A stretch of 64,000 nucleotides of DNA from Carallia brachiata (lineage: Eukaryota > Streptophyta > Magnoliopsida > Malpighiales > Rhizophoraceae), in the NCBI GenBank assembly GCA_021464245.1, contig JADCRB010000007.1:6757855-6821854 (forward strand), given 5' to 3'. The position numbers and the translations under genes are program-made. Position 1 is the first letter of the stretch; the number at the start of each line of letters is the position of its first letter. This document shows positions 37,178 through 49,535 of this stretch, in pieces. The notes under the pieces were generated by a model. The model was not told where the DNA came from. It made no database searches and saw nothing but the letters and a program-made list of their open reading frames with translations.

Positions 37178-40043
37178 CTAAGAAGAAGCTGTTTCAGCAT
37201 CCCTGCAATCATTTGATTGAAACACACTCTCTTCATTTTCAGGAAAACTAGGCACTTTTGGAGTCAAACTAAGCACCTTGAACATTAGCTGATATCCCCA
37301 TCGAAATCATTGTTAGCAGTCGCCTAACAGCTTCTCACCTGCGAAGATAGAGTTTGCGCCAGCAAGAAAGCACAGAGCCTGCTCCGCCATTAAGAAAACA
37401 ACTCTGCCAGCCGACAATCTGGCCATTGCTTTGGGGATTACCATGCGTGCAGTACCACTCATTTGAATCATTTCCCATATTTCTACAGGCTGAAGAATGA
37501 ATTAGAGATTTGACCTCCACTTCTACACTACTCAAAAGCAATCTCCCAGTATATTAGAGTAGAAATCTTACGTTGAAAAATTACTTAGATAAGCAACTAA
37601 TAAAAATTAGGTGTTGATGGAGGGGAAACACCATCCATTTATGAAGAGTCCACTATTTTAACTCCCCGAAATGCCATTTTTCGAGTCTCAACAATGGGGG
37701 AATAATCACAATTATTTATTAAAATTTGTCAATGGATAAGTGACAAAGTAGGCTATAATAACTATGCGGTAGTCTTGAATGAAGAGCAATTGTACACCCG
37801 TAGTGTATTAGTACTCCCGTGTGTTCTTCTAAACAAGTGCATTAATTGGAACACTCTCTGGGTGTGTGGGAAGTGTTGCCAAGTATACAACAGACCAACC
37901 CTGTCTTCCTCTGCTTCTCCAAGCCCTATTATGTGTCCTATTAAGAGAAACATGGATGATTACCCCCACAGTTGTTCATCTTACTTATGGAGAAAGAAAA
38001 GTTCCTCTAGCAATTTCGCAGAAAAATGCATTGATCATATATATTCAGCCTTAAGTTCAAAGTAAATCAAAACTTTTCCATCGACAACCAATTAAAATTG
38101 GATCAAAGCTTCCCCCACACAAGTTCTAGCCCACATTATGACTTAACCATGGTTTTATGGCCAGAGAACTACAAATAAAATTTATCATATAGGTTTGATC
38201 AACTCACCTGAACAGATGCTTCACAGACATATTCAAAGGGCCTCCAGACGATCATCCTATGTTCTTGCAGTGATAACACTGTGGTAGTATTCTCTTGAGG
38301 TGTCAAAATTATGGTTATAAGCTGTAAGGCTGGCTAGCCTTCTTGGGTTCTACAGCCTGCTGCTTCTCTAGCATGCCCAACGTATGGCAAACCTCCATCC
38401 CCATATCTCTGAAATGCAGCAAAAATTTTTTTAGGAAAAATGCTCGGTCACACGAAACATATGCTAAACAGAAAAAAAAAAATTGCTGAGTGTATCTTTC
38501 CCAAACAGTCAATGCCATAATTTAGTCACTAGATCGAAATGCAAGAGTCTCATTAGAATGATATTACGCCTACTATTCTATATATTAGAAATCAATGAAA
38601 ATGATTGAATTTCACTGGCCCTTTTTATACCGCTCCATCAACTTTCTTGATGGCATAGCATAATTTACTTTCCAGAACACAACAGCAAAACAAGCAACAT
38701 AATAAATAAATGGACTGTTGGCTTAGAGCTCTGGTGCCAATCCGACACTGATACCTAACAATGACAAATATCCATTTTCTTATTAAATTAAAAGCAGAAA
38801 TTGATAAACTTTATGAAGGATAATCCGAAACATGTAGTCAAAACTAATTTCTTTTACTTGCATGAGAAATGCATTGCCTTTCGTCCATGATATATTGTGT
38901 TACACCTTTTCTTTTACGTAATCAAGGATCTGGTTAAATTTGGTCTTCCTTCCTATCATATCTCTCCATGCAGTACCCACTCAAAACATATGCTACCTGC
39001 CTCTTTTGCCTGCCAAATGATACACATATAGGCAAAATTGTATGATAAGGGAAGTGTACACATGATAAAAAGCTCGTCACAGTTTCAAACAATTCCAATC
39101 CATTATAACACAAGAGTATGATATCTAAGCTGATCATTGAGCAGCAGAACAACCCATTTAGGAAAACGCAAACAAATAAGACTACACGGTCTAGCAAATT
39201 TTTGAAGTATAACCATATCTGTTGCTTAAAATGTAAAATGAAAAATATTTCTTTCAAGCAATGTTGTTGATGAAATTGAGATTTTTATTTGGTGAAAAAT
39301 TGCAGAGAAGTTTTAGCAGTTTGTTAAGTTAGATGAAGTCAGTTAGTATTTAGCTAACAAAATCAAATTTGAATAAGTTGTTTAGATGCTTGACTCGTTC
39401 AAGTTAGGAGCAGCTGGAAGATTAATCTTTAAAGATCAGGTTCTTGATTTTATGTCATTTGAATTTTAAATTTTGTTTCAGTTTAGATATTATGTAAAGT
39501 TCCTTTATAAAAGGAGTTAATTGGTTCAATAAAATGTGTGAGTTCTCTACAGTATTTCTGTTCTTCTTCATTCTCTGCAGTATTTCTATTCCTCTTCTCT
39601 TCTAAAACACTTACAAATGTAGGTTCAAGACAAATTAGTGCAATGCTGCCATAAGAAAATATCAATTTTAATGGACAAATTTAACTAACCAGAACATAGA
39701 AATTTTGCTTAGGAAGATCTATTTTGTTTCGCCATAGAAGAAGAAAATTACAGAAATGAAAAAGCAACAAAGTTTTACTTTTTACCAAAGAGAAGAATCA
39801 TAATTGTCGGCACAGCATAAAAATTTCAAAAGCAATTGACATTATGATGCACTCTCTTGGTAACTATAAATGGGACAAGAATTCCACGTCAAACTCAGAA
39901 AGCGAAGCCTGGTTGAAAACAAACAAAAAAAAAAAAAAGAGCACTGAAGTGACCGACTTTTGCAGAAAGGACGAACCTTTCTGGCAGCCTGCATGACATC
40001 TTATCTTCCTTGGTCATAAGCCTTTTTGGCCACCAGTGTTGGT
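37178..40043 (-). pseudogene. Biotin synthase (BIO2) pseudogene with retained introns, 5' truncated
   Basis: Five minus-strand exon remnants lie in order: 40043-39977 (LMTKED, MQAARK), 39009-38906 (AKEAGS, AWRDMIGRKTKFNQILDYVK), 38408-38208 (RDMGMEVCHTLGMLEKQQAV, LTAYNHNFDTSREYY), 37937-about 37833 (IIGLGEAEEDRVGLLYT, then after a lost base LATLPTHPESVPINAL) and 37489-37178 ([48 protein letters not shown], then a C-terminal tail). Intron borders are largely preserved, so it arose by DNA duplication, not reverse transcription. Frameshifts and in-frame stops occur in at least four remnants. The N-terminal radical-SAM CxxxCxxC exon is missing. The live enzyme inserts sulfur into dethiobiotin in mitochondria; this copy cannot. 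Confidence 0.87.
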
Positions 40044-40058
40044 AAACTTTTATAGATT

Positions 40059-40157
40059 GAAAATATACCAAGTTAGTTACTTGAAAGTTAATAACAAATA
40101 TTTTTTCGAAAATATACCAAGTTGTTAACTTAAAAGTTAGTAACAAATATTTTTTTG
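40059..40157. repeat. Two-copy tandem repeat, about 50 bp unit
   Basis: gaaaatataccaagttagtt at 40059 begins a 49 bp unit that repeats with a few changes at 40108-40157. It directly abuts the truncated 5' end of the biotin synthase pseudogene and may mark the breakpoint. Confidence 0.85.
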
Positions 40158-42580
40158 GTAAAAGACACATTAAATAAGTTATATTCATTTAAATTAAAAG
40201 ACATATTTTTTGATAATAACTTTTAGAATTTCATATATATGGTAATCTTCCCTAATTAGAAAGATGATGACAAAGTGACGAGAATATAGATGAAAAGATT
40301 GTCTGAAATTTCACTGCAGAGAAGTCATTAGATAATTAAGATAATTCTACATACAACAATTCTACTCTTTGTCTTAACTTCACTTCTGCATTAGTGCAGT
40401 CAATGGCTTCATTTTATCCTGTGAAGGGATTCGCATAGGCTCTAGTGCAGTGAATAGAGTGCGAATACTGTTTTAAAGAGAGCGGCGTCTGATACATAAC
40501 TTGAAGCGATCTGTAAATTACAAAATTTTAATTCTAAATTTTAATTTTTATATTTTTAGTTCTAACAATGAGTCCGGTGTCTTTTCGGGAAGATTGGGGA
40601 CAATACGAACAATCCTCACTACACCCATTAGTCTTGATGGACGGGAGAATACATTGCTGCACTTCTCTGAAGTTATGATTATGTCTGCGAACTTAAGCCT
40701 ATTTTACACAATATTTATTAAAAAAAAAAAAAACCAATTAACCCGCGACCAAATTGACATGAATTAAATGAAAGAAACAGAGAGAGATACTCCATGGAAG
40801 AGGAGACCGAGAAGAGGGGAGTCGCAAACGTCCTTGGTCTCCTGACGGGTCCAATCGTTTCTTGGACCTTCTTTTCTGATTGGTTTCGCAGCGGAATCAA
40901 AATGGGTTTCTTTTTCTTGTTTTAAAAAATGGATAAACAGAGTGGTGTCCTACAAATCTGTTAACAAGATTTACTGGAATTCGTCGTTGGAGATAAGATG
41001 CAGGTTGCCATTTTTAAACCTACTGAAGAAGCAAGCTACTATAAGCCCAATAAAAATCACTGCAAAACCATTCGAAGTCCTGAAAGCTCAAAATGGGTTT
41101 CTTTCTTCTTTAAAACTGGGCGAACCAGCAGAACCAAACACAGTTGTTTCGAGCTTAACGACTTTTGGTACGCTCCAACGCCCAACGGTCTCGTGCGTGC
41201 GCGTTGTTCGGTTTGTGTTTATCAAGATTATGTTTAAAACTAATTTGAACCGTCAAAATTAATTTCAAAGACAACCAGCAGTGAACAAATCAACAACAAA
41301 ACAAAACTTTAATCTCAAATTATTGGAGTCCGTTACATATTATCTTTGGTCCTCATTTTCGTTCTACTATACGTTAAGTTTTCTTGAGTCCCTATTCTGT
41401 CGTTTGCTCTCGAATAAATAAAAGTTTATATTGAGGCATGGCTGAAAATTTATGACTTGTAATACCGTGGTTAGACGTGAAAAAAATCTGTTAGATCCAA
41501 CAATGCTCAGATCCGATAATTGTCATATCTGTAATAAATTTTTCTTTTTTTTTTTAATTAAAAAAAGAACATTAAGTTTTCTTCTCCCTTTCGGCTCACT
41601 GTCTCTAAATTTGAACACACAAGATTAAAAAATTACATTTCAAACAAAAGACAAGTCGAGAACCAGATATCTTCAACGGATCCACTGCCTTGGATATCGT
41701 CTGTGAAAGGGAGGATTAAATTCTTCCCTACTACATAGCAGTTCAATTCAAATTGCTCCATCCACGTTGCATTTTCTGATTAGATTGAGCTGACAGATCC
41801 ATGGACCAAGGTTTGATGAGAAAAGAAGAAAAAAAAAAAAGATCAAGACCATGCAAGAACATTAGTTCCACTAATAAACGTAGCAGCAGTCCATCGTCAA
41901 GCTGGTTTTCCCTGTAACATAAAACTGATATGATCACGTCTCATTCCCAGTGCAACAGATAATGAAAAACTGAACTTTCCGACAATAATTAAGGAAAACC
42001 TATCATACACCATTAAAACATCCCCTACGTAATAGACACGCACGATGTGCTACCTTAAATTTGCTAGTTCAGGTTGCATGGTTATGCAAGCAGTCAGGAT
42101 CAGCATCCCCAAGTTTCCGCAATGAGAACCCTTCCTTTCATAATGAGCCGGAGACAGAGAGTAAAGATTTATAATACAGCAAACAAGTACGTTGTTAATG
42201 ATGTGTAAATTGCTAGTATATATGAACATTCGTAAGGCAATGCCTTGCAGTTATGTCAAGTTTGGTATGACCACAGGAACAACAAAACAAAAGCAGGAGA
42301 GAAAAAAAAATAATGAGAAGGGGCCATCAAGATAACGTGGAAAAAAAATTCCTGTAATAATAAGAAGAATGGAACTGACAATCAGCCAAACTTAACATCT
42401 GCTGTTAAATTTAGAATTAGCCACAACAAAAAATCCCAAGTCTTAGAGATAGAAGAACATGGCACGAAATCTGAATCAATCTTACAAATATTTTTTTCCA
42501 AGGTCGCCTAATTATTACAACAATGGATATAAGGTTATACCAGATACAATTTCCTATAAGCAGGCCACTATCAAATTTTA
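40158..42580. other. Intergenic region without a recognisable gene
   Basis: The longest open frame (40942-41262, +) has no family resemblance and lies in a region with short repeated phrases (aaaatgggtttctttttctt at about 40899, and a similar string at about 41092). No splice-consistent gene model could be built. The right part may include 3' untranslated sequence of the - gene starting at 45014. Confidence 0.45.
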
Positions 42581-42705
42581 AATGAGGATCCAGCTGTAGC
42601 TGGAACAGTTGGAGGTTGTGCCTCTAACGCAGGGCCTGGAGTTTGAACCACTGCCCCTATCCTCACCATCCCCTTCCCACCAAGAGACCAAAAAAAAAAA
42701 AAAAA
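42581..42705 (+). mobile_element. tRNA-derived SINE with poly-A tail
   Basis: The head has RNA polymerase III internal promoter-like boxes in the right order and spacing: an A-box-like tgtagctggaacagttgg (about 42595-42612) and a B-box-like ggagtttgaacc (about 42639-42650). A pyrimidine-rich body follows, then caagagacc and a 15-16 base A tail ending at 42705. Flanks resemble a target duplication (aaattttaaa at 42573 and aaatttctac at 42707). This is the layout of plant tRNA-related SINEs. It lies about 240 bp beyond the stop codon of the zf-C3Hc3H gene, in antisense orientation to it. Confidence 0.72.
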
Positions 42706-42945
42706 GAAATTTCTACAAAACTGTTTCCTAAATATAAAAGCAAAGAAGAGCATCAATGGGTCCATTCTTAAAAGCAAACGAGAGACAAATTTCAAGGTAA
42801 TTTCCGAATTCATTAAAATTCCAAATCAGAATTTACATGTAACCTCATGTACCCACTGCCTAGTCATTAACACGTCTGACCAAGGACCTTTTAATATACA
42901 ATGTTATTTATTTTCCAGCAATCATGACCATATGGAAAGACTGGC

Positions 42946-45014
42946 TCAGCCAGCATCCGCTTCCTGTTTTACAACATTGCTTCGATTTTCTCTTTTTGCA
43001 GCTCTTCTTTTGGCTTGGATTTGGCCCACGTACTCTGCCACTATGACGTGAAACTTAGGAGCAACCTTACTTGACGACGAAACATTAAGTCCTGCCTGCC
43101 TCAAAGCCCGGTTTACATGTTTTTGTGCCTTTTGGAAGTGGGCAGTGCAGAGTGAAGGAGTAGTTGATCTCAGGATTGGCTTTCCACATGTTATAGGCCC
43201 TGCGTGAGCACTGGAGGCATCATGAATTGAATAAAAATGGTCAGTCCAAAATTGGTGCACGAGGTAGAATACTTTTTTTTTTTATTAATTGGAGTGTAAA
43301 TGATAGATCTAGGACATATCGAAAGAATTGCCTAAATATGGACAGAATGTTTTCTTCCAAGTATTTTACAACAGGAGTGAAAAGTTATCTGACATGAATG
43401 ATAACAACTAATGTTAATACCATCACAGATGACATACGAAATTTCCAAATCTGATGATTTTGAGAAAGGAAACAATATCAGCATTCACTATGCACTAGCA
43501 AATACATTTAACCAACATTCTATCTCAACTCAACTGAACGTCAATCCGAACTAGTCCGTGTCTGCTACAGAGATCCTTTTAGGCCCATTCTGTGCGCCAA
43601 GCCAAATTAGCTACATGTCACGATGATATTTTTAATAAGTCACTCTGTTTGGCTGGTGGAGAAATTAATTTCACTGAAGTTATTCTAGGTCTCCATCTTC
43701 TCTTACTTTTTCCTACTACTGGCCCTCAATGGCTCTTTCCAGAGTGTGCATCCATAATCAGTATGAGACATGGCCAAAAGACCCACAAACTAAATTGCCA
43801 ACAACTTACTAGTTTGAATAGCAAACCGTCTTCTGCACGTCAGTTTTCTAGTTTTGGTCTAAAGAGTGAAAATCTAACTGCTAGTCTTACAATTCTATGA
43901 GATAAGGTTGAAAAGAAGGTCATGATTATATCTGTTCAATATCACTTAGCTAATCTTTCTTTAAACGAAATCCAGCAAAGGCACACACAACCATCAAACA
44001 GTCTCATTGTGTGGATATCAGATTGCCATTGTCTAGTTTCAGAAAATGAAGAAACAAAGGTTCAACCATAGGCATGAGCAGACATATTCATTAGAACCCA
44101 ACAGTCCGACTTCACAATTGAATGAAACTCAAAAACAACAAAACAACAATACATAGATAATAGCAATAATCTATGACCCATGTTCCCTAATTTACAATAC
44201 GCGCCACAACTAAGGATTGGCCTTTGAATCTCAATCGTCGCAACAACAAAACATAACAGCTGGGTTTTACATAGTGCAGAAATTAAGTTATACACAATTA
44301 GATTGCCAACCAACACCACAAAGTTCACTCACAAGTCTATTCAACCTCAAAACCAATATCACATTTTAAAAAATTTTCATCAGAAGAGAAAGAGAGTAAA
44401 AGATAGAACCTTCTGATGGCATAAGTACAGGGCTTGTAAAGCTTCTGCTTGGCATCAGAGAGTATATGCAGATGACAAAAGCTTGTCAAAGCCATGGCCT
44501 TCAACTTACACCCAACAAACAAGCACCGGCGATTGTTCTTAAACTCCAAATCTGCCTTAGAATTCCAATTCACATTATTGCCATTACCATTATTATTATT
44601 ATTATTATTATTATTTTCCCCAATAACCTCAATACCAAAGTCACCACCTTGATCTCGCTTATGGTGGTGCTGGGGATGGTCTTCTTTAAAGGGGCTGACG
44701 CCATACGTCCAGTAGTAGTCTCTGAACTGGAACTTGAGCTCCTCCATCAGGGCCCAGTAGTGGGTTCTGTAACATTTGGAGAGTTGCTTTAGGTGGGAAG
44801 ACCGGCGCTTGAGAAGCTCCCGCCGCGTGATGTGGGTGGCGCGTGAGAGAGCCTCGTCCTGGCTGATTGCCACAGCGGAGGCGGCGGCGGCGGCGGTGGA
44901 GGTGGGGTTTTGGTGGTGGCTGGCTAGTGGGGTGGCCGAATTGATGGGGGTTGGGTTTTTGGGTGGCTTTGACGACGAGGACGACTGGTGGTGGTTCTTG
45001 GCGGACGCCGTCAT
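42946..45014 (-). CDS. INO80 complex subunit D-like protein with zf-C3Hc3H domain
   Basis: Exon 1 (45014-44410) and exon 2 (43210-42946) join across a 1.2 kb intron (AGA AG|T GCT CAC) to give 289 codons plus a stop. The N-terminus is Ser/Pro/Ala-rich with an Ala run, then a charged region with ITRRELLKRRSSHLKQLSKC and EELKFQFRDYYWTYG. An Asn run (N9) is encoded by an AAT repeat at 44594-44620. The domain reads RCLFVGCKLKAM, SFCHLHI, KPCTYAIR and, after the intron, ITCGKPI and SLCTAHF, matching the Cys/His pattern of the zf-C3Hc3H domain of INO80D and KANSL2 proteins. The C-terminus has a basic stretch (AKRRAAKRENR), a likely nuclear signal. Related proteins sit in chromatin-remodelling or acetylation complexes; the role here is inferred from the domain only. 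Confidence 0.85.
44594..44620 (-). repeat. Coding trinucleotide repeat (poly-Asn)
   Basis: An ATT run on + (AAT on -) inside exon 1 of the zf-C3Hc3H gene encodes consecutive Asn residues. Confidence 0.85.
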
Positions 45015-46305
45015 GGCTAGGGAGATGAGCGGAAGACGGCGGTGGGGTTAGACGGGTTTCTTTGCGTTTTCTCTTTTGGAAGAAAGGAGTGGCTAAGATT
45101 CTTGAGTTTCTGTTTGGCCAGTGGCGGAAAAAGAAATCCCAAATTACTTTCACTGTTGAGAAGCTTTTCTCTTTGTTGGAAAGACCATCGAAAGTTGGAG
45201 ATTCCTAAACTTAGGATTATCTTCTCTGATAAGTTTCAATTAAATATTTCATTAAGAAGTTTCCACTGATAATATTAACGGATACGCATCATTATGAACC
45301 CAAAACTTTAATGACAGAAATTTGGCTGATTACTGTTACGGTCATACGCTCTGCACTTGATTAAGAAAAAAAAAAAAAAAGGGGTAAACCTGATTCTCCC
45401 AAAAAGGGAGGTTTTTCGTTAAAAAAATAAAAATATTAAGTGGACGTGAGAATTAAACGTAGAGATCGAACGCAAATTTACGTCGCTTAATTTTATTGTT
45501 GATTCTTCTCAAAAAAAAAAAAAAAATTTAGTTGTTGATTGTTGTTAGTAAGTCATTTGATGAATAGTAAATTAATTGCAAACTACTAATTAAAATTAAA
45601 TGATATAAATTATGTTTAATTCTTTCGTACGTGTAATAAAATTTAAAATAAATAAATAAAATTAAATGATGTAAGTCATGTTTAATTCTTTCGTCCGTGT
45701 AATAAAATTTAAAACAAATAAATAAAATTAAGGACTAAAGTAATTAACAAAAAAGAATACTCAAAAATAATTGACAAAAGTATTCCTTGAAAACTTATGG
45801 TGCAAGTGCATGAATCAAAACACCCAGAATAAATAAATTTATATGTTGTGTAAAATTATGAATAATTATATTCATTAAAAAAATAAATTAAATTAAAAAT
45901 TTCACAAAAATTAAAAGATTTGTCAGAACAAGATACAATAAAAAAAAAAAATCAAAAACAACACCAACGTCGGGAAACAGACTATAACATTGACATATAG
46001 TCCGATACTACAAATATTTTGCTATTGTCCCTGTTGTTTCCTTCTAACTTTTCTTGTAGTGTAGAAAAATGTTATTAGAAGGAGAATTGTAATTGGATGT
46101 AAAACATAACGAGAAAACAAAAACAGAACAACAAAAACAATTGTAGACGGTTATGTAACAGCAAAGCTGTACTCCACACACAGAACAAGAATCCTTGATG
46201 ATACAAATCACCTCCATTTTATGGACCTCTATGTACAGAAGAACTAGAATTCAGTCATTACAAAAGAACACATTTTTGTACAAAGAATGAAGTCATACTC
46301 ATACT
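45015..46305. other. Intergenic region with a two-unit tandem repeat
   Basis: The left part (45015-about 45300) is the upstream region of the zf-C3Hc3H gene. A 66-67 bp unit containing gtttaattctttcg occurs twice at about 45593-45730. The rest is AT-rich DNA without a supported gene; 46070-46305 may be 3' untranslated sequence of the degenerate gene at 46306-48200. Confidence 0.5.
45593..45730. repeat. 66-67 bp tandem duplication
   Basis: Two adjacent units each contain aaattaaatgat, gtttaattctttcg, gtgtaataaaattt and aaataaata, differing at a handful of positions (for example ttcgtacg in the first and ttcgtccg in the second). Confidence 0.88.
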
Positions 46306-48200
46306 TTATTGCACATTTATGTTCCTCAATCTGTGCATTAGCGACTCTATCGACTTTTGTATTCTGATGGCATCCGTCTGCCCCACTACTTGAGATGCCT
46401 CATGTAAACTTTGAATCCCACGACCCAAACTGGCAATTGAATGGGCTACAGGAAAAGATTCAGCCGCACATTCAATGCCATCTCCGTACACGAACAATCC
46501 TGAGCAAGTTGCAATACTGCAACCAAATGTTACCCAAGGAAGGACACCAATAGGTCGTGCTTGTCGTGATCTCATTATTTCATAAAATGCAGTTCTCATG
46601 GCTGAAATACTGGTCTTCTCAACAGAAGCTATAATGCTATGGACCACCAGCCCAATTTTCTCTGCAGAAGCTGCCCCCTTCAAGACAGATGTAGCATTAG
46701 CTCCAGAATTGACTAGTCCTGTGACCGCCATTTTTGATGGAAAAAGAGTTTTGCCTAAAGTTATTCCCATCGTTCTCTGGGTTTGTAAAAGCATAAGCTT
46801 GAGAGAAGCAGGCAACTTGAGTGTTAGAACCTTCATCAAAGTTGACACTGGAAGAATTTTAGAGAGAGATGAAGCTCTCACAACTGCTGTTGCCCCAGCG
46901 CCCAGTGCTGCCAAAGGTTTCCTGGAAAGTAAACCTTTCTTGCCAGTGGTTTGTGAAACTTCCTCCTCACTTTCACAATTCACAACAAGCTGCCCAACCA
47001 AATCCTCAACCTCCAAAGGCAGAGGAGTATTCCACTGTTTCCTGAGACCTGCTAAGCCACTAGCATCTACTATAGCACTATCATCTTGAACTTCTTAGTC
47101 TGCCACTGAAGGGCTCGTGCCAGAAGGGCATGTGACTTCTCCTCAGCTGGAAGCTCCAAAAGTTACCTCATTTTTTTGATTCCTCCCCATTCTTCTAATT
47201 GGTAACCGACCAGCATTATTTAGAGCAATTCTCAGCCCCTCAACAGCAATGCGAAAGGTATAAACTTCAGACATAGTCCCTGCATTCACTGCTTCACCCC
47301 GATTTACTCATAAAGCATCTTCTGCGCAAAGGCTAGAGCCCTCCCAATTGACGGAAGATCATTAAATATACTATGGAGATCCACAAGCAAAGGATAGATA
47401 GATTGGGCAAATGATGGAACCTCGAAAGAGCTCAGTGGCCGAATTTCCTTCAATCCTGCCTCTGGAACAGAACTTGAACGACTTAATTTTTTCACCGAAG
47501 CATCCACGTAGGAAGACAACAGCTTAACCATCTGAGACTGGACATCATCAGTAAGACAGAACCTCCTTGAAGTCGAAGAGACAAGCGCACCCAATTTTCG
47601 TGGGACCATACTACTAACTAAACCCTGAACTTCAGTATCTGCATCAACTTCACTCGAAGACTTATACCCAGCAGAAGATTTGACAGCTGGTGTTTCAAGC
47701 ACAAAAACGAGGACCCAACCTCCTTGGCCACCCTCTTGGCAGCCAAGATATGACCATGAAAACCAATTCCAAAAATTTCCCTCAAAACCAAGTTCCAGCC
47801 AAACTTTCATACTCATCACTAGTGATCTTATCAACAAAGCAACGTCTAAGCACTTCTAACGACGATGTGGGGACGAGGCTTCGCCATTATCATCCAATTC
47901 TCTCTCTTCTGAGTGAATTTCACAAGCTGCAGAATGACCCACCAGCGCCACGACTGCATCAGGGCGAATTTCTCTGATAAGGCATTCTGCATCAACAGCT
48001 GATCGCTCAGACAAGTTCTGAGCAGAAAGTATGTAAATAACAGATTGAGATTTTTGATCAGCCACTGCATAAACGAATCTCTTCGTGTTTTCGGGTACTG
48101 AAAGTTTCCTAACTAATTTATCGGATTCCCTCAAGTCATCGAATTTAAGTAACGAAAAAGGCCATAGGTCTTGCAAGTAAGAAATAAATGCAAGTGCCAT
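46306..48200 (-). pseudogene. Conserved plant protein gene of unknown function, multiply frameshifted
   Basis: On the minus strand the conserved-looking protein must be pieced from different frames: from 48200 (DDLRESDKLVRKLSVPENTK, SVIYILSAQNLSERSAVDAE, REIRPDAVVALVGH), then VPTSSLEVLRRCFVDKI, then LVLREIFGIGFHGHILAAKR, then VLETPAVKSS through SFAQSIYPLLVDLHSIFNDL to a stop at 47304, then VNRGEAVNAGTMSEVYTFRI, then LPAEEKSHALLARALQWQTK, and finally IVDASGLAGL running into the open frame 47016-46306 that ends NINVQ. At least five shifts are needed. The segment ILSAQNLSERS...IRPDAVVALVGHS faintly recalls the TraB/PrgY fold start, which is only a suggestion. The last part has hydrophobic stretches (GVLPWVTFGCSIATCSGLFV). 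No intron is evident over 1.9 kb except a possible acceptor (cttgcaag) near 48175. It is a pseudogene unless the shifts are sequence errors. Confidence 0.6.
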
Positions 48201-48651
48201 TAAACCAGCATTCAACCAAAAAAAAAAAAAAAAAAGAAAATCACCCCCACTGTTTGGCTACCCAGAGACACTATCTTCTGAGCAACCAAACAACAGCGAG
48301 AAAGACAGTTGATGTTGCCGCACCTGAGTTTGAAGCCAAAATCCAAACAGCAATAGCGAAACTCAAGATTTTCCCGAGAAAGCAATGGAAAAGGAAAAGG
48401 AAAAGGAAAATCTGAAAGAGAAATTCAGGACACTGGAGAGAAAACACATATGAGCATTTTGGATATTGTACATGAAAAATTAATATAGAAAAAAAGGTTT
48501 GATTTGATAGGGTTTTGTGTTGGAACCCTCAAGTTCCAACTTCCAAGTTAGCAGGAATGAAATCGATGGCCGTCTGTCCGACTCTGTTGAAGGCGCGTAT
48601 AATCTATTTTTATTTGGGCATTAACCCTTAATATAATCTTAACAACTCAAA
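48201..48651. other. Upstream of the 46-48 kb pseudogene
   Basis: This holds an A17 run (48219-48235), a possible untranslated leader of the pseudogene read on -, and a short (aaaagg)n repeat near 48387-48408. No coding sequence is supported. Confidence 0.4.
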
Positions 48652-49535
48652 GGAGGTGTTTGTTTAGAAGAAAAAAAAGTGAAAATGAAATTAATTAATT
48701 ATTATTTATTTTTACTGTTTATTTCATAACAAGTTGATTTTCATTCTTTTAAAATAGGGAATGAGATGTTTTTATATTAAAAAAATCATGATTTTCATAT
48801 TTAATGTATTAATGATTCTCATTCTCTTTATCTATCTCTAACTACCTCACTTTTTTATCATTTCTCATGTTTTGTTTAAAATTTAAAAAAAAATTAATTC
48901 TCTCTCGTTGGCCCTTCTCTCTTCTATTTCTCTTCAATTTTTTTATTTTCTTATTAAAGAAATTTATTATTGAAATGAGCTGCGGAGAATTTTTATTTTT
49001 ATATTGATATGATATTCTTTTTCTCTTTTTAATAATAAAAATAACAAAAAAAATAAATATTTTTATAATACAATAAAAATAAATATTTCTAAACTTATGA
49101 TAATAATTAAATTATAAATTATAATAATTTTTAATTATCATTGATTTATTGATAATAAATTATTTTATTATTTATACAACACTATTTCTGTTATAATAAT
49201 AATGATAATTATTATTATGCGTTTTTATCATAATTTTTAATTTTATTTTTATGGTAATTTAATATTTTTAATTTAACACTACATTATAACATTTTTTTTG
49301 TATTTCATAATTTTCAATTTAATATTTATAATTTTTAATTTTAATAACATTCATTTTATTTTTAGCGTGATAAATATTATTGTAAATTTAATATTGATTT
49401 TGATTCTAAACTAAAATAAATCTATAGGAATTTTAATTTTGATTTGGAGTAAACTAAACATATTATAAAATAAGCGATTTATTTCGATTCTGATTCTGAT
49501 TTTAATTCTAATTTCAGACATAAACCAAACGACCC
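48652..49535. mobile_element. MITE-like element with GTGTTTG / CCAAACGACCC ends
   Basis: The left end reads GGAGGTGTTTGTTTAGAAG (48652-48670). The right end is CATAAACCAAACGACCC (to 49535), which on the other strand reads GGGTCGTTTGGTTTATG. The two ends are imperfect inverted repeats resembling those of the element at 461-1177. The 880 bp interior is AT-rich and has no coding capacity. No clear target duplication was seen, so the borders may be off by a few bases. Confidence 0.55.

Noticed and set aside
40942..41262. 106-codon + open frame in the 40-42 kb gap.
   Set aside because: It has no recognisable domain, no splice or promoter context, and no support beyond length.
44686..45153. 155-codon minus-strand open frame overlapping the zf-C3Hc3H gene.
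   Set aside because: It is an alternative frame of exon 1, rich in Pro and Arg because of GC-rich repeats; the zf-C3Hc3H frame has the conserved domain.
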